Source: Phoronis ovalis
Lineage: Eukaryota > Phoronida > Phoronidae
Direction: 5' to 3'
NCBI GenBank assembly: GCA_028565635.1
Contig: JAOXYB010037273.1
Coordinates: forward strand, 1-13,607
DNA: 13,607 bases
The position numbers and the translations under genes are program-made. Position 1 is the first letter of the stretch. Each line of letters starts with the position of its first letter. The notes beneath the pieces are model-generated. The model ran no database searches and was not told the DNA's origin. It saw nothing but the letters and a program-made list of their open reading frames with translations. Shown here piece after piece: positions 1 through 8,490 of the stretch.

Positions 1-297
1 TGTATAATTAAGCTGTGTTTACATTGGATTCTTCAAACAGTTTGCCTCGGTTAAAAATACAGTGGTGTCACTTCCTTTATAGGTCAAAACAGGAAGGGTT
101 ACTTCCAAATATTGCATACGGGGATTCTCAGTCCGCACCTGCAAACCCACCCCTTTCCTGCACTAGTATGATGAAAACCCATCCCTTTCAGGCAGAACCC
201 TTTGTATTGAACTATATAGTGAGTGGCCCCTAGGATTTTAAACTAACCTCTAACTGTTTGTAATCCCCAATGTAAATACAGCTTAATTACTTGTACA
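1..297. repeat. Foldback (MITE-like) element with about 50-bp inverted ends
   Basis: The first 53 bases are the imperfect reverse complement of 245-297. The core CCAATGTAAAYACAGCTTAATTA matches at 22 of 23 positions (right copy from 267), and a second block, AACTGTTTG, is also shared. Weaker pairing continues inward to about 100 on the left and 195 on the right, so much of the element could fold on itself. Its centre holds an unpaired C-rich direct repeat, AAACCCACCCCTTTC at about 134 and AAACCCATCCCTTTC at about 176. No transposase frame is visible, which is usual for non-autonomous foldback DNA elements. The left end may lie outside the window, so no target-site duplication can be judged. 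A 72-codon open frame at 15-233 lies inside the repeat and is taken as chance. Confidence 0.72.
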
Positions 298-1734
298 CCA
301 ACAGCGAATCATGTGCTATAGGATATATTCCTCATAACTTAGGCATTCTTTACCTCATTGAGTTGCAAAATTGTGTTTGCTGATCAGCAGTTCTTTTAGA
401 AAGATATGAGTGGAGGGATTTGCGAAAGTGATGAAGTTTCAAAGTGACAGCTTCCTATCCATTTTTTTAAGGTAAAATTTTAAAAAATATCACTATATAT
501 TGCCCACCAGAGGCTATGAAGACAGCACGAAATCTGAGAGAATATAATGGATACAAACTTCTTCTCTCATTATATTGAGAAGTAGATCTTGTGATCATGG
601 AAACCATGATTTCAAAAGCGCTCTACATATGAAATCCAGACATTGTGTTTACTAAAAATTGCGTAGAAATACCCAGTGGCAATTTTTTTAACTGGGCTAT
701 ATATACCACCTCCAGAGTAGATTTCTCGAGATTTTCGTGAGTCAATTTTGTCTTAATTTTAGCCAGTGGTTTAACTGGTAGTAATAGAGTTAGAGGCAGA
801 TATTGCCTAATATTAAATAAGTACGCATCTTAATTTATTCCCACGGATGCAAAACTAAATGTATATGTAGATAGCCAATAGGGGTCATCGTCATAGGAGT
901 TCCTCATTCTTTTTTTTTGCCCATCTGGCCAGCGATAGGGACAGTTCTATTTGAAAGTGGTTATAACTTCGCACAAAATGAGAGAAATCACAATTTGAAA
1001 ATGTCATTTTTGAGGGGATAATATTCAAGTTTAGCAGCTAACCCATGTTTTTTTGTGTATTTCTCACTAATTCCACGTAGTGGCCTGTTGTTAGAGTTAA
1101 CACAAAGTTAACTGGTTAAGACTGCAGGAAAAATCGGGAGCAGGTAAGATTATCTTTATTTGTGACTGAACAGAATTTTCAGCGAAAATACAAATCTACG
1201 TGCGTAAACAAGTCAGATGGTTAAAAATCAGTGAAGATCAATGTAGACGCCCGGGAGACGCCATTATTTACATATTTTTCATTGATAATAACACACAAAA
1301 ACCACCGGAGCATAGCTATATAAGAATTTTCATCGTTTTTATTAATTTCGAAAGACGATAGTTTTTGAAAAGGAAAGTGTTAGAGCCAATACGTCAGATA
1401 TTGGGCATGTTATTAGGACATAACATAATTTTTAAAATGATGATTTATTTTTTTAGTACAAAATTTACTCCAATGGCAAATAGGCCCGAATTCAAATTTA
1501 GCTTTTTTTGAAACTTGTTCTTTTTATCTTTTATCAGAAAGTACAAAACTAAAATGCCACACCCAAAACTTCACATGATAAATTTACGTGCGTTAATAAT
1601 TAGATATTTCATTACACTTAGGTCAGTCCTACATATAGTACGTACGTAACCATAGTAGAGTCATGTATCCAGGACAGATTATCGATAGCCGCTTTCCTGC
1701 AATAGACCAATGCAATGTATTCCCTAGAAAACCT
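298..1734. other. AT-rich non-coding stretch with small palindromes only
   Basis: I see no convincing gene here. Small structures are present: a perfect 12-bp palindrome TGCTGATCAGCA at 378-389; an ATCATGG/CCATGAT hairpin with an AAA loop at 594-610; two mini-hairpins with the same CCAGT/ACTGG arms at 672-696 and 763-778; and CCAATA/TATTGG arms near 1387-1405. The sequence TACGTGCGT occurs twice, near 1198 and 1586. None of these indicates a function by itself. Confidence 0.6.
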
Positions 1735-1808
1735 TCATATATCCACCTTGTCAAATTGTCTAGCCAACATGTCGTCTTTCTGGCTACAGACGTAATTAGT
1801 ACTGTCTC
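1735..1808 (-). CDS. Possible last coding exon of the minus-strand gene (uncertain)
   Basis: Reading leftwards, a pyrimidine-rich run ends in ...CTATCTCAG just before base 1808, a good splice-acceptor pattern. It is followed by 23 codons that start DSTNYVCSQKDDMLARQ and a TGA at 1737-1735. Codons such as TAC, GTC, AGC, CAG and GAC give a coding look. If the upstream block ends at CTACAG|GTAATG (exon end 1855), the split codon joins in phase as GGA. However, the intron would be only 46 nt, short for most animals, and the upstream frame has a TAG at 1873-1871. Another frame from the same acceptor stays open for about 60 codons, so the frame is not settled. I do not recognise the product. Confidence 0.22.
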
Positions 1809-1870
1809 CTGAGATAGACATACAAACGTGATAGAAAACAGACAAAAACATTACCTGTAGTGAATAACTC

Positions 1871-2043
1871 CTAAATATTTTGGCAATAAACGTTGACATA
1901 GCTGGCCTCGAGCTGGCCAGGTGGATACTGAATACATACCGTACGATCATATTCGCTGTACACTTTCCATGTAACTTCGCCAAAGATCTCCTCTTTAAGG
2001 TATTTCTGGACTACGTGTCTGGTCTTGTTAATAATCTTAATAC
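1871..2043 (-). CDS. Exon-like block, possible RRM-like fragment, minus strand
   Basis: After an acceptor-like ...GCGCAATTGCAG, a frame of 56 codons runs from 2043 (two bases completing a split codon, then ATT AAG) to a TAG at 1873-1871. By hand count over these codons, G+C at positions 1, 2 and 3 is about 46, 27 and 48 percent. That pattern is expected of coding DNA and unlike the AT-rich surroundings. The product contains TRHVVQKYLKEE, then TWKVYSEYDRTVCIQY, then PPGQLEASYVNVYCQN. The last two segments resemble a first strand, a PPG turn and a first helix of an RRM-like unit. A strong alternative donor, ACG|GTATGT, would end the exon at 1940. The opposite-strand frame at 1880-2092 is its shadow. 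The exact family is unknown and a decayed copy is possible. Confidence 0.4.
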
Positions 2044-4959
2044 CTGCAATTGCGCAAATAATACGTGCAAATCGATGAATGTGTTATTGTAGAAACGGAT
2101 AAGGAGTTAAAGTGGTGAATATTGTTCTTATATTTTAAGTTGAAATTATTAATTAACTGAGAATGATAAAGATAAATAAAAGTTTAAATATTTTGAAAAT
2201 ACTCAACTCAAGCTTTCTAAATCTGTAATTCATTTTTCTCTGACTAGGTCATCTGACTTGTACAGATACCATTTTTTGAAATGTAAAATTTAAAAGAATA
2301 TGTCAAAATTAACCACAAAATTAATTTAGTTAAAATTTTGCACAAATAACCTTTACACATATACCTACAAAAATAGTTCTGCTTGGTTCAAAAGATACTA
2401 ATTTTCAAAGTTTATGCATCAGTAAAAAAGCAACAAAATTTAGGAGACGAATTGTAAATTCAGATGTTTTTAATCAAGTCAAATTTTAAAAAATTAATGA
2501 GACAAAATAATATCCACAAAAACTGTTTTAATAGTGCTACTCCAAGGTAACAAAGCCGCGGTTATAACTGTATGAAGTTTCATAATCCAAAATCAGTAAT
2601 TATATTTTATCTACATGTTAATCTCATCTTAAAGCTTAAAGAAGATTATGTAGTAGATTGGTAATTCGTATCTACAGATTTTACAGCGTCTTTAGTCATA
2701 TTACTGGTAAGAAGATTTCAACAGTAAGACTGGCATCCTGAAGTTTCTTTCAAGAATATAAGGGGTGAGGCAATTTATGTGGCCCCCGTATACATGGAAG
2801 ATTATCAGAGAACAAGAGGCGACCCCCATTTAGGCCCTCTCAAATTAATAGGAGATTCATTATTTGTGCTCGGGAAATGTACAGGCGTGCAAGTAATACG
2901 ATAGCACTTAGGATCTCTTTTATTGGTCCCGAATATTTTCCTTTTTGTTCCATAATGTGCAAATAATCTAATTTTTGCGATAACTTCAGCAAATGCGAAA
3001 TGTCCACTAAAACACTTACAACAAAGTAAAAACGAGATGGTGTCCTAATGTGAAATAGTACATCTCGAATTTTTGCAATACACCTAAGTGCTAAAACTAT
3101 TAGGCGACAGTTTAACATATGAAAATCAGTAATCTCTCCAGATGTCGCTGCACAGACATATGATCAGTACTGCTGTCATTTGTATATGGATTACTGGCTA
3201 TGAATGTGTAGTGATGGGCTTAAAACTGATACCCTATTACAATAGGTTACATATCGGTGTTTACTTCCACGGTGTGTAAACTTGCGTGAATGTAAGGGGT
3301 CGTATAGGTAGTTGTAAGAAATGGCTACCCAACATACACCCAACTCCAAAATATCAATCGTTGCAAGCGTTATCCACCAGCAATGCAGTGTTATTGTGTA
3401 CGGTTATAATGTCGAATAGTTAAATCACTACATACTCAATCTAAATTTTTATAAAATTAGCAATTTTTGCACAAAAATACTAATTTTATTAATAAAAGTT
3501 TAAAGTCGTGGCTGCATGAGAATGTTTAGTTCAGCGATCCTTGAATTCAACATGTCATAATCTAGAGGAAATGGGTACTGGGATAATTAAAAATTGTCAC
3601 TTTAAACAATCGCATAAGGGATGTTACTTCATACAGGTGCTTAATTCTAAGGGTCGCTATTTTGGCAGAATTTTGCGTAAGTAACGCTTGAATTTAAATA
3701 AAAGACAATTTTGAAAAAATGAATAGTCTTGCACCTACATTTAATTGTCCTTAAACAGATTATATCAGATCTTTAATTTGTGAATTTTTATTAATAAAAA
3801 TGGGCTCCATGCACTACCTATACGCCACCTTAAGCACTGAAGTGCGAGGCACAAAATTTGTCAACAGAAATCGATGGCAAAATGTGCTCCTGTAGATCCG
3901 AATAAATACAGCAAATACAGCATTAAACCTACATGTATGCATCACAAATTAAAAAATTCAGTGTTACATATTATTACTTAGTTTCAGTACTAATGGGTAA
4001 AACGACTAAGAGCTAGGGCGTCTTATTGTGAGGAGCACCATTACCGTCTACTACACAACCATATGCAATTGTAAGTCTTCTGTCAATTAGTTGATGATAA
4101 TGTTCGAATGGGAAAAATACGTCAAGACCACGAAATTTCAAACAGACGCTCACAAATATTAGCTAAGCAAAAGTTCCCCCGAAGCCCAACTTGCAATTCA
4201 AGCAGTTAGGATTGGGTGCAAAATTAGCCGTCCGAGTTGAAAGGAATCTATATATGGCCTTCGTATTTAGAATTTGACTGTTTAGCTTTGAAATTGTTTA
4301 TAAATATCAGTTTAATTTATTATTAAGTAGATTGGTAAGGTAATTATAATGATGTATGTGTCCAAAAAAGTCAGTGTTAATAGCTCCTGGTAATGGAAAG
4401 TGGCGAAGTGACATTTTTGCATCATGGTCAGTCTGAATAAATCCATTTCGTTAGCGTCCACACCTTTTGGGTTTAACCGCTTCCATTTTCGTTTATTACC
4501 TTGTAAAGCAGAAGAAAGATAATCTCTTTTATTTTTGTACAAAGCGCCTAAAAATTATTTGGGCTAATCAAAATGCAGCTAATAGTGAACAAGTATAACA
4601 GTGGACTAAGCGGGCAGCTAGTGAAATAGGTTACGCATGGCCAAATGGATAGAAAAGCTGATCCCGATTGGTCAAAGGTTTAATGACGTATTTATTTAAC
4701 TCTTAGGAATGTAAATCCGACAACAGATTACGAACAATTTTAGTTCAGAAGGTACAAAACACTAAAGGATGGATTTATTCAAACTGCATCATGACCAGTG
4801 TTATATATATACAACATTTGTTCAATTTGAAAATTTCCATAGAACACTAAAATTTTACCACTACACTGTATGGAAAAATACAACATAAAACAGAAGACAT
4901 GAGCGCATGGTTTACTTGCTCTCAAACCATTAAAAAATACACACTATGCCTACTCTAAA
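2044..4959. other. Long AT-rich stretch, possible large intron of the minus-strand gene
   Basis: If the blocks at 5019-5193 and 1871-2043 belong together, this stretch together with 4960-5018 forms an intron of about 2975 nt, from 5018 to 2044. It contains a 92-codon minus frame at 2840-3118 (starting MLNCRLIVLALRC, Leu/Ile-rich). That length is expected by chance here, and its third-position G+C is low. It also contains an AT hairpin at 3453-3487 (arms AAAATTAG...CTAATTTT), a perfect 18-bp palindrome ATTTTTATTAATAAAAAT at 3784-3801, and a minus-strand AATAAA signal at 4774-4779. The AATAAA could serve the stop codon at 4960. I see no RNA gene. Confidence 0.45.
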
Positions 4960-5193
4960 TTAAAGGTCAAACAGGTAGTGGGGTTCTGTTGATGTTTTTT
5001 TATCTTGAAAAGCATTACCGGTTTCATTAGTAAAGCTGACTACGGCTGTCTGTGGTTGTAGTGGAATCGGATAGAACACATACTCTATGTAGCAGGAAGG
5101 TTCTAACATTTTGTTGATACTATCTCGAAGAGTCTCCTTATAATTACACTCTTGATCAGCAATCTTTTTTTCCCACCATACCTGGATTGCATA
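4960..5193 (-). CDS. Exon-like block, RRM-like middle part, minus strand
   Basis: From an acceptor ...CTTGTTTTGTAG, 77 codons run to a TAA at 4962-4960. Codon G+C is about 47, 32 and 36 percent at positions 1, 2 and 3, and overall G+C is about 38 percent against roughly 32 percent around it. The product starts YAIQVWWEKK, then has a helix-like ETLRDSINKMLEP, a strand-like CYIEYVFYP, and a second strand-like QTAVVSFTNET. This is the helix-strand-strand order of an RRM-like unit. An internal donor, ACC G|GTAATG, would end the exon at 5019. Its phase fits the block starting at 2043, giving ...SFTNET-G-IKIINKTRHVV, where the next helix is expected. The alternative is a short protein of 86 residues ending at 4960. 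No ATG lies in the first part; the start would be the upstream ATG at 5341. Confidence 0.4.
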   Translation of the reverse strand, partial: YAIQVWWEKKIADQECNYKETLRDSINKMLEPSCYIEYVFYPIPLQPQTAVVSFTNETGNAFQDKKTSTEPHYLFDL

Positions 5194-5314
5194 CTACAAA
5201 ACAAGATATGGGTGCATTCGTGAAATCTAAACGAATGATTAAACTTCATGTATTTCAAGAAAATATATCTTTACCAAACATGTGCGATTAGAACATTTCT
5301 AAAGAAAACAATAC
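5194..5314 (-). other. Candidate 121-nt intron
   Basis: On the minus strand the sequence runs from TTGCAG|GTATTG at 5315/5314 to CTTGTTTTGTAG|TAT at 5194/5193. Both ends carry the GT-AG pattern, and the splice leaves the reading frame in phase 0 on both sides. Length is typical of compact animal introns. The call depends on the flanking blocks being real exons. Confidence 0.35.
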
Positions 5315-5428
5315 CTGCAACTTTATCTTGGAGGCCGACATTTCTTCTTCTTTTCGAAAACTTTAATATTTACCAGTACACGCCAACAACTGCAATGCTT
5401 ATAGTATGTACTCTTGAGTGAGACAGCA
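5315..5428 (-). CDS. Possible start exon (ATG at 5341-5339) with leader, minus strand
   Basis: A strong acceptor (TTATTTTTCCATTTCCAG) precedes base 5428. The exon would end at TTGCAG|GTATTG, base 5315. Near the end, GAAGAAGAAATGTCGG offers a start codon in a purine-rich context. The nine codons MSASKIKLQ reach the donor in phase 0 and join directly to YAIQ in the next block. The upstream part has stops in the MSAS frame, so it would be leader sequence. Another frame of the same block is also open (ending EKKKKCRPPR) and cannot be excluded. If the gene has decayed, this piece may instead be a broken internal exon. Unrecognised product. Confidence 0.33.
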
Positions 5429-5511
5429 CTGGAAATGGAAAAATAAATAAATATAATGTTAGTTTACGACAGTAAATTTGAATAAGTTCAAACTAAAAAA
5501 TGTTACTTTAC
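5429..5511 (-). other. Candidate 83-nt intron with branch-point-like ACTAAC
   Basis: Reading on the minus strand, CCT|GTAAAG at 5512/5511 is followed by an AT-rich body. The body includes AAACTAAC, a good branch-point match, placed upstream of a run of T and C that ends TTTCCATTTCCAG at 5429. Donor, branch site, pyrimidine tract and acceptor in this order and spacing are the best splice evidence in the window. Confidence 0.42.
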
Positions 5512-5576
5512 AGGAAATTTTTGGATGACACCAATGCCGTAGTCTTTAACTTCTATGAATACCTCCAGATGAAATC
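5512..5576 (-). CDS. Short exon-like block or leader exon, minus strand
   Basis: After an acceptor-like ACTTTTGTGAG, 21 codons read FHLEVFIEVKDYGIGVIQKF plus P up to CCT|GTAAAG. The EVFIEVKDYGIGVIQKF part looks like two antiparallel strands, as in the middle of an RRM-like unit. Joining to the next block in this frame gives CCLTQEYIL and then a stop, so it cannot be an in-frame coding exon upstream of MSASKIKLQ. It is a leader exon, part of a separate short frame, or evidence that the locus has lost its frame. Further up (about 5580-5670), two frames are open piecewise with stops between them. Confidence 0.25.
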
Positions 5577-6051
5577 CTCACAAAAGTTCCACATAAATTA
5601 AATAAAGAGTGCTGGATATTGCCCCTTCATAATATCATAGAAGAGTTCCTTTTCTGAATGCCCCTTCCCAAGATATAAAAATTATTTCGAATATTTATTT
5701 GTAACTACAATTTACAAATTGTAATAAATGTATATAAAATATTTCGTTTAAAGACTATCTTTTTAAACACTTTTAAATCATCAGTTAAAATTCCGTTGAT
5801 TTTAGAAATATTTTTCCGCTATAGGTAAAACAAGTGCGATATCAAAGACCATATGCCTGGGTACTTGCATACATAATATGATATACAGGTGTTTTCATAT
5901 GTTTGTAATATAATAACCGTCGGGAGTAACAATGGTGTAAATAGGGTACACATTTTACTTCATAACTCTGTTTTGAAAGATCATACTTTGGCTCTGGCAA
6001 CAGGTCCCTAATCAAAATTTATCAGTTTATTGCTTATAAAATTAATTTTTT
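5577..6051. other. AT-rich stretch without a recognisable gene
   Basis: Apart from the frame-broken open pieces at about 5580-5670 on the minus strand, this stretch is AT-rich. No promoter element, CpG cluster or strong hairpin can be named, so I cannot place a transcription start for the minus-strand gene. Confidence 0.5.
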
Positions 6052-6282
6052 TTGGAAACAATCTTCTTTCAAATTACTCCCAAAAAGGGTATCAGAGATC
6101 AGGAAAACTCATATAAATTCAACACTGTTCCAGGAAGGTACTTCAGACTCGAGGAGCCACCCTCCCCACCTCCTACGCTCCACCAAGGCCGAGCACCACG
6201 TGCAAAGCTCAACAATCACCACTCCTTGCTCAGCCCAAAAAATCTCCCTCCTAAGGACGTTAGCATGAATAAAAAATCATGA
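6052..6282 (+). CDS. Possible proline-rich coding segment in a G+C-rich island
   Basis: A frame of 76 codons ends at TGA 6280-6282. The core 6121-6240 has about 57 percent G+C, against about one third elsewhere. In this frame the core gives about 65, 50 and 54 percent at codon positions 1, 2 and 3. The product has EEPPSPPPTLHQGRAPRAK, then a His/Leu/Pro-rich tail (NNHHSLLSPKNLPPKDV) and a basic end. The first residues lie in ordinary AT-rich DNA, so the ATG at 6052 is doubtful; an exon beginning inside is more likely if it codes at all. A CACGTG E-box core sits at 6197-6202. The C-rich composition alone could produce the open frame, and a repeat fragment is an alternative. Confidence 0.25.
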   Translation: METIFFQITPKKGIRDQENSYKFNTVPGRYFRLEEPPSPPPTLHQGRAPRAKLNNHHSLLSPKNLPPKDVSMNKKS

Positions 6283-8040
6283 ATCTGAAAAAAATGTCAG
6301 AAATGGCGGAGTTTGCTCTACTTATTAAATGGCATATGCGAGAATATGGAACAAATATGGAAATTTACATTGTTAAAACTACAAAGTATTTGATGGGGTA
6401 TACCTTAGTCGTAATTGTAAGCTGCAGAGTTGTTGTAAGTTTAAACTTACCTTAAAGTAAAGTATTATCGAGAAAAGTTTGGATAACTAAACTATACAAC
6501 CGTAAAGCAAGTGTTTAAACATTTATTGCTACAGATCAATATCTCGTTTATTAAAAAATGGAATCTTTCGAAATTATTCTCAAAATTTTGCAAAGAGACC
6601 ACGCATTTTATTAAAAACAGTGTTTGCATTCTTTTTACGCGCACGAAAAATAAATTTGAAATGTCTTTTGTTTGTGACAATTTGTAAAAGAGCTAATATG
6701 ACTGGGTGTGAGACAGATACAGCTGTAAACAATTATGAAAATTTTAATCATGGACAGTTTTACGTGTATTATGTAAACATAATTATTTGTATAGTGCAAG
6801 AATATGTTTTAACTAGATGTATATTTAAGCTAACTAATTCTGTCAACAACTAGCACAGATAACAGTAATGGCACCAATATCGTAACCGGCGAGTTAAGAA
6901 GCTATACATGGAATGTTAATCATTTATTTAATTAGTGTGGATTATGTATTGTATGATAACAACGAACAAAACATCAGTAAATACTTTTCACACCAGTTCA
7001 ATATATGTTACCTAAAATCAAAATTCAGATACTGAAAAACGAAGTTAATAAAAAAACTTGCAAACTTTTACATACATAAATTGAATCGGAGTTCTATCCA
7101 TTCTAAATAGAATAATTAATTCCTAATAGACTTTTTGTTCAGACATAAAGTGATTCTGTAGGTAAATTAAAGGGTTTCTAGGAACAAGAAAAACAGAACA
7201 AATATTCTACTGATTTGTACAAGAAAATCCTTTTAAGGAATTGATTGAAGACTGTATGTTTCACTTAGGTTTAGGTAATCATTCCTGGAAAAGTAATAAT
7301 CTCAAAATACATGTGCACAGGAATACATGAAGTGACATTACCTTATCTGAGTTATTAAAGATTATTAACTATATGCAAGTGTTTGAGACCATCTGGTACC
7401 AGTGGCGTATAAAATGATACAAAAAAAAATTACACTACATAGTTGATTTTTTTTTTATTTGAGTCTTCGCCAAAATTTTATAAAACGTTTCATAAATTGC
7501 TATAAAATAGTTTTTTATTGGCATTACGCCCTTTATATTTAATGTGCATAGACTACAGTCACCAGTATTTAATATTTGTCTTAGTTCTTATAAATTCAAT
7601 GTTTTCACATCATAGACGTTTAGTACATTTTTGGGAATGTGTTTTTGTCTAAAGAATTTTAAGTAAAAGTATTATATCTTAATCCAAAATTATAATGAAA
7701 TTTACAGTCGCTAATTAATAACCTAGCTGTTTTCAAATATGTAAACCTGTTCTTATATCATAGTTCCATTTACCTGGTATGCTTTTTGAAAAGTGATGTA
7801 CCTACCGTGAAAAAATGCTTCAAATAAAAACCGAGAATAGATTTAATTCATAACACCCATGGATTTAGAAGTTAATATGTGTCTCCGACCATAACGACAG
7901 AGTGATAATATTTTTGATTTGATCGTGCAATTAACCAAAAACAGTTCAATTGAAATTTTTCTTTTTGTTTTTCAAATATATGATCATGCATAATCCTGTG
8001 TATTCAAACCAGACATTTTAATTTCAGCTTCACTCTTTCA
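6283..8040. other. AT-rich non-coding stretch
   Basis: I find no supported gene. Open frames at 6492-6680 (minus) and 6620-6853 (plus) overlap each other and use AT-driven residues such as Asn, Ile, Phe, Lys and Tyr, as chance frames do. A perfect 10-bp palindrome, CTGGTACCAG, sits near 7394-7403, and ATTCTA/TAGAAT arms near 7100. Several poly-A/T runs occur around 7420-7460. Confidence 0.55.
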
Positions 8041-8227
8041 AAAATCACAATGCAAATGCAGTTGGCCGTCGATATGTCCGGTCTTTGATATCAACGCCCT
8101 TGAATTATAGCCGTTATTATTTTTTCCAAGTTTGAAATCTCAAAAATGCATAGTTCACAAAAAAATAAAAACAACACAAGTATTCTTTAGAATTTTTAAT
8201 ATGACATAATATTCCAATTTAGAAGTG

Positions 8228-8250
8228 AATTGACTTTATTTTAGTCAATT
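8228..8250. repeat. Small hairpin, 8-bp arms
   Basis: AATTGACT at 8228-8235 is the exact reverse complement of AGTCAATT at 8243-8250, with a 7-base loop. It lies inside an AT-rich stretch bounded by weakly inverted sequences near 8071-8097 and 8297-8325. These may be the ends of an old short element. Confidence 0.4.
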
Positions 8251-8304
8251 TTGGAAAATATCTTTTGAAAATCCAAATAATAAAAAAATTTAAACTTGGC
8301 GCGT

Positions 8305-8490
8305 TTATATCCGGTCATCCTGTATAAGCTGGTATAAGCAGTCGTAATCACAGACGATGATATAATTGTGTAACTTTAAGTTCCTGACAGTCCTTTCGTT
8401 GGAACAAAAGATTAATTGCGCGTAATTCAATTCTGGATTTTTCCAGCCGGAAGTACACAATATTCCAACGGATATAACGAGAAGGGACAT
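8305..8490 (-). CDS. Small ORF with hydrophobic start, uncertain
   Basis: A 61-codon frame starts at ATG 8490-8488 and ends at TAA 8307-8305. The start MSLLVISVGILCTSG is hydrophobic and could be a weak signal peptide, though it lacks a basic n-region. Four Cys residues follow or lie within. The tail contains LHNYIIVCDYDCLYQLIQDD. Third-position G+C is about 51 percent, high for this window, which is the only positive sign. Length is within chance expectation. The stop end overlaps a sequence (CCGGTCATCCTGTATA) that I suspect is transposon-derived, so a repeat origin is possible. No family recognised. Confidence 0.2.
   Translation of the reverse strand: MSLLVISVGILCTSGWKNPELNYAQLIFCSNERTVRNLKLHNYIIVCDYDCLYQLIQDDRI

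Noticed and set aside
15-233. 72-codon plus-strand open frame
   Set aside because: It lies within the inverted-repeat element and crosses its arm; no coding pattern is evident.
1880-2092. 70-codon plus-strand open frame
   Set aside because: It is the opposite-strand shadow of the minus-strand block at 1871-2043, whose codon-position pattern is better.
2840-3118. 92-codon minus-strand open frame, Leu/Ile-rich
   Set aside because: A frame of about this length is expected by chance at this composition. Third-position G+C is low (about 29 percent), and no motif or splice context supports it. It could still be part of an exon, but I cannot defend it.
3142-3290. 48-codon plus frame starting MSLHRHMIST, and a GTGATGGGC string resembling a hAT transposon end
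   Set aside because: No second inverted end was found nearby, and the frame is of chance length.
4050-4110. GTTCGAATG resembling a tRNA B box
   Set aside because: It lacks the closing C of the consensus. No A box or cloverleaf can be drawn upstream.
4057-4211. 43-codon plus frame ending PRSPTCNSSS
   Set aside because: It looks mildly coding-like, but many such short frames occur by chance and no splice sites frame it.
4312-4542. 76-codon minus-strand open frame
   Set aside because: Within chance length, with an AT-driven Ile/Leu/Tyr tail; no splice or motif support.
6492-6853. Open frames on both strands
   Set aside because: They overlap each other and are rich in residues encoded by AT-rich codons; no evidence for coding.
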